Shown in pieces: positions 6,946 through 8,600 of a DNA stretch of 8,600 nucleotides. A program made the position numbers and the translations under genes. A model generated the notes under the pieces. The model searched no databases. It saw nothing but the letters and a program-made list of their open reading frames with translations, and was not told the origin of the DNA. Every line of letters begins with the position of its first letter. Positions within the stretch are counted from its first letter, which is position 1. The stretch lies in assembly GCA_934086355.1 (NCBI GenBank), contig CAKOID010000029.1, positions 1 through 8,600 on the forward strand. Reading direction: 5' to 3'. Source of the DNA: an uncultured Bacilli bacterium (lineage in GTDB: Bacteria; Bacillota_I; Bacilli_A; RF39; UBA660).

Positions 6946-7335
6946 ATGTTTGAAAGATTAAAAGAGTTGCAAAATAATTGCTACGTTAATAATAGCAATT
7001 ACAAAGTTAGTGTTATAGTAAAAATGAAAGATGGTACTTTATATGAAGGTGTTAATGTTGAAAATCCTTCGTTTAAAGATGGTATGTGTGCAGAACAAGT
7101 TGCAATTGGAAGTGCTATTTCAGATGGGTACAAAGAGGGGGACTTTGATACACTATATTTATTAGGATCAAGTAAAAGAGCAATTACTCCATGTTTCTTA
7201 TGTAGACAATTATTAGTAGAGTTTATGGAGTGCGATAATAAAATTATTAGTTATGATTCTGAAGGCAATGAAACTATCTATAAAGTTAGTGATTTATGTC
7301 CTTATACATTTAGTAAGGAGGATTTAAATGATTAG
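6946..7335 (+). CDS. cdd: Cytidine deaminase (zinc-dependent)
   Basis: The enzyme hydrolyses cytidine and deoxycytidine to uridine and deoxyuridine plus ammonia in pyrimidine salvage. It has 129 residues, like the homotetrameric Cdd of Bacillus (about 136). Zinc ligands are all present: CAE (Cys48, catalytic Glu50) and PCFLCRQ (Cys83, Cys86). The nucleoside-binding NVEN (37-40) is kept, as is the C-terminal LCPYTFSKEDL. Two departures: the usual CAER is CAEQ, replacing the Arg that in B. subtilis Cdd (Arg56) balances the charge of the zinc thiolates, and PCGxC is PCFLC. Substrate range could therefore differ. AGGTGA (6936-6941) overlaps the stop of the HIT gene, 4 nt before the ATG. It overlaps the following paralogue by 8 nt. 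Confidence 0.87.
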   Translation: MFERLKELQNNCYVNNSNYKVSVIVKMKDGTLYEGVNVENPSFKDGMCAEQVAIGSAISDGYKEGDFDTLYLLGSSKRAITPCFLCRQLLVEFMECDNKIISYDSEGNETIYKVSDLCPYTFSKEDLND

Positions 7336-7696
7336 TGAATTAAAAGAATTATTGAATAATTCATATAGTCCGTATAGCAATTTATGTTTTTCTTGTATTG
7401 TAGTTATGAAAGATGGTAATAAATTTAAAGGTGTAACAGTAAAAAATGCAACTTATAGAGATGGGCTTTATGCAGAACAAATTGCGATAGGAAGAGCCGT
7501 TGCTAGTGGTTATAAATATGGAGATTTTGAAAAAATATATTTAATGGTTGGAAGCAATGATATAAGTGATTTAAAATATTTAAATGAAAGAGTTATTACA
7601 GAATTTTTTGAACCTATGAAAAGTGTAATACTTTACACTTTAGATGGAAATAATAGAGTATTAAAAGTAGGTAATTTATATAATAATATATATTAA
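7328..7696 (+). CDS. Cytidine deaminase-like protein without zinc ligands (probable pseudoenzyme)
   Basis: This 122-residue protein aligns without gaps to the preceding cytidine deaminase; by hand count 38 of the first 72 residues are identical, including LKEL, MKDG and GYKxGDF. However, every catalytic metal ligand has changed: Cys48 is Tyr (YAEQ), Cys83 is Lys and Cys86 is Asn (SDLKYLNER). The substrate-binding N-x-E is T-x-K, and the C-terminal PYxF motif is gone. The Glu of CAE is kept. The frame is intact, with a strong ribosome binding site (AAGGAGG, 7315-7321, 6 nt spacing) inside the upstream gene, so it is translated and not an obvious pseudogene. A tandem duplication followed by loss of catalysis is the simplest reading. 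Since Cdd tetramers build each active site from several subunits, a structural or regulatory partner role is possible (inference). Confidence 0.85.
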   Translation: MISELKELLNNSYSPYSNLCFSCIVVMKDGNKFKGVTVKNATYRDGLYAEQIAIGRAVASGYKYGDFEKIYLMVGSNDISDLKYLNERVITEFFEPMKSVILYTLDGNNRVLKVGNLYNNIY

Positions 7697-7756
7697 ATTA
7701 TTAAAAAAATAAAAAAAATTTAAATTTATATGATTTTAAAAATTGGTTAAAAAAAT

Positions 7757-7810
7757 CGTACAGATTTTAAAATTTCTCTAGGGAGATTTAAAGAATCTGT
7801 GCGTTTTTTT
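7757..7810 (+). terminator. Strong hairpin terminator after the cdd pair, also T-rich on the other strand
   Basis: The outer stem pairs 7757-7766 (CGTACAGATT) with 7794-7803 (AATCTGTGCG), ten pairs with one T-G wobble. An interrupted A/T inner region and a TCTC/GAGA tip around a TAGG loop follow. Seven T come next (7804-7810). Seven A precede it (7749-7755), so it could also terminate minus-strand transcripts. It ends the vanZ-ybeY-HIT-cdd-cdd' operon, about 60 nt after the last stop. The stretch 7697-7756 between them is only A/T-rich sequence with no gene. Confidence 0.8.
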
Positions 7811-7836
7811 GTGCAGATTTTAAGAATCACGTTTTT
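7811..7836 (+). repeat. Partial copy of the terminator arm just downstream
   Basis: GTGCAGATTTTAAGAATCAC followed by GTTTTT repeats CAGATTTTAA of the terminator's left arm (7761-7770 and 7814-7823) and can fold as a small weak hairpin. It can also pair with the right arm of the terminator (7794-7802 with 7811-7819, nine pairs including two wobbles), enclosing the T-run in the loop. It looks like a shortened duplicate of the terminator, or the edge of an inserted element. Confidence 0.4.
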
Positions 7837-7860
7837 GCATTATTTTTCCTATTTTGATAT

Positions 7861-7905
7861 GGTTATTTTGGGCCCAGTAATCCAAAAAGAACGGGAGGTG
7901 AGTTG
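7861..7905 (+). promoter_or_regulatory. G+C-rich leader with a perfect Shine-Dalgarno before the Rpn-type gene
   Basis: Just upstream of the nuclease gene is a compositionally foreign patch: 28 of 60 bases at 7861-7920 are G or C, in a region near 20 percent. It contains GGGCCC (7870-7875), a TTTTGG/CCAAAA inverted repeat (7866-7871, 7882-7887) and GGGAGGTGAG (7893-7902), an almost ideal ribosome binding site 7 nt (from GGAGG) before the ATG at 7906. This is stronger than the sites of most neighbours. A weak promoter could be TTGCAT (7835-7840) with TATGGT (7858-7863), 17 nt apart, but this is low confidence. Confidence 0.5.
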
Positions 7906-8600
7906 ATGAGACGAGAACGTGTTTTACTGAAAGATAAAGTTGTAAAAAAACTCCTAAATAGTGAAAATCCTACTTGTAGAGAATATCTAGTTAGATTAAT
8001 TAGTGCATCTACTGGAATTAGTGTTAAATTATTAAGAAATAATATTGAATTAGTTACTCCTAATATTAGTAGTAATTCTAATTATGTTAATAGTGTAAGT
8101 GATGTTATGGTCAAAGATAATGAAAACTACTATAACATAGAAATAAATTATAATAATGTTCCTATTGCAATAGTAAAAAATAATATTTATATGTATAACT
8201 CTATATTAAGACAAGTACATAAAAGTGATGACTATAAAAACGTTAAAGGTGTAATACAAATAAACATAAATAATTATGATTTATTTGGTAAAGGAGAATT
8301 TGTATATGATTCTATGATGATAGAAAAGAAACATCATATAGTAAGAGATAATATGCTAAGAGTTATAGATATTAATCTAGATTTTTTATCCAATATAGAC
8401 TATAATAAAATAAAGAAAGGGAATGAATATAATCTAGAAAAGTTATTATATTTCTTTGTTTGTAATGATAAAAAACTACTAGATAATATTTATAATGGTA
8501 ATGGTTTAATGAGAGATATTAGTAAAATATTTAATATAGACATAGAAGATTTAGATAAACAATTATATTATGATTATGACGAATATATGAAAGAAGTTTC
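7906..8600 (+). CDS. PD-(D/E)XK nuclease family transposase (Rpn/PDDEXK_2), 3' end missing
   Basis: The gene runs off the window after 231 complete codons. The start MRRERVLLKDKVVKKLL is the typical basic opening of PDDEXK_2/Rpn proteins, which are recombination-promoting DNA nucleases often annotated as transposases and present in many copies per genome. The nuclease core is visible: Asp66 in VSDVMV, then Glu79 and Asn81 in NIEIN, which replaces the ExK with the ExN/ExQ-type variant frequent in this family. KGVIQININNY (114-124), EKKHHIVRDNM (140-150) and a hydrophobic LEKLLYFF (178-184) follow as expected. An active nuclease fold is likely, but the missing C-terminus prevents full judgement. 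It has its own leader after a terminator, so it is not part of the cdd operon, and it occupies the place where era follows cdd in Bacillus. Confidence 0.82.
   Translation, partial: MRRERVLLKDKVVKKLLNSENPTCREYLVRLISASTGISVKLLRNNIELVTPNISSNSNYVNSVSDVMVKDNENYYNIEINYNNVPIAIVKNNIYMYNSILRQVHKSDDYKNVKGVIQININNYDLFGKGEFVYDSMMIEKKHHIVRDNMLRVIDINLDFLSNIDYNKIKKGNEYNLEKLLYFFVCNDKKLLDNIYNGNGLMRDISKIFNIDIEDLDKQLYYDYDEYMKEV

Noticed and set aside
7328..7696. Second cdd as a pseudogene
   Set aside because: The frame is uninterrupted, near full length, has a strong ribosome binding site, and its substitutions hit catalytic ligands while much of the N-terminal scaffold is conserved.
7697..7905. Riboswitch or T-box in the leader of the Rpn-type gene
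   Set aside because: The hairpins fit a terminator of the preceding operon; no conserved riboswitch or T-box core was recognised.
1..8600. CRISPR array, tRNA, rRNA, retroelement or complete defence system
   Set aside because: No regularly spaced repeats, cloverleaf structures, reverse transcriptase motifs or defence effector pairs were seen in the window.

Overview
The window looks like chromosome from a very AT-rich, Gram-positive, gut-type member of the Bacillota (Firmicutes). It resembles the small-genome, Mollicute-related Bacilli known mostly from metagenomes (RF39-like lineages); that placement is inference from protein styles and gene order, with no rRNA marker here. G+C is extremely low in housekeeping-type genes: 4 G/C of 60 at 1861-1920. 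TGA is used as a stop at 6032-6034 and 6939-6941, so the code is the standard bacterial one and not the Mycoplasma code. All genes are on the + strand.

Layout. (1) 1-1539: the 3' part of a large exported surface protein, closed by a hairpin terminator. (2) 1594-2965: the overlapping sporulation pair yqfC-yqfD, ending in a terminator whose left arm lies inside yqfD. (3) 3020-5323: a 767-residue type IV prepilin-like surface protein with its own extended -10 promoter and its own terminator, forming an insulated single-gene unit. (4) 5417-7696: a tight operon of five genes: a VanZ-family membrane protein, the rRNA-maturation endonuclease gene ybeY, a HIT-family hydrolase, a cytidine deaminase (cdd) and a second cdd-like gene that has lost every zinc ligand. 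(5) 7697-7905: an intergenic region with a strong hairpin terminator and an unusually G+C-rich leader. (6) 7906-8600: the start of a PD-(D/E)XK (Rpn/PDDEXK_2) transposase-family nuclease that runs off the window.

The order yqfC-yqfD ... ybeY ... cdd is the remains of the block known in Bacillus and relatives (yqfC-yqfD-phoH-yqfF-ybeY-dgkA-cdd-era). Here phoH and yqfF are replaced in position by the prepilin-like gene and vanZ, dgkA by a HIT gene, and era by a duplicate cdd followed by a mobile-type nuclease. The most interesting points are the tandem catalytically dead cytidine deaminase paralogue, the insulated large prepilin-like protein inside a conserved block, and the compositionally odd leader of the Rpn-type gene. 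I did not find convincing evidence for a complete new multi-gene system.
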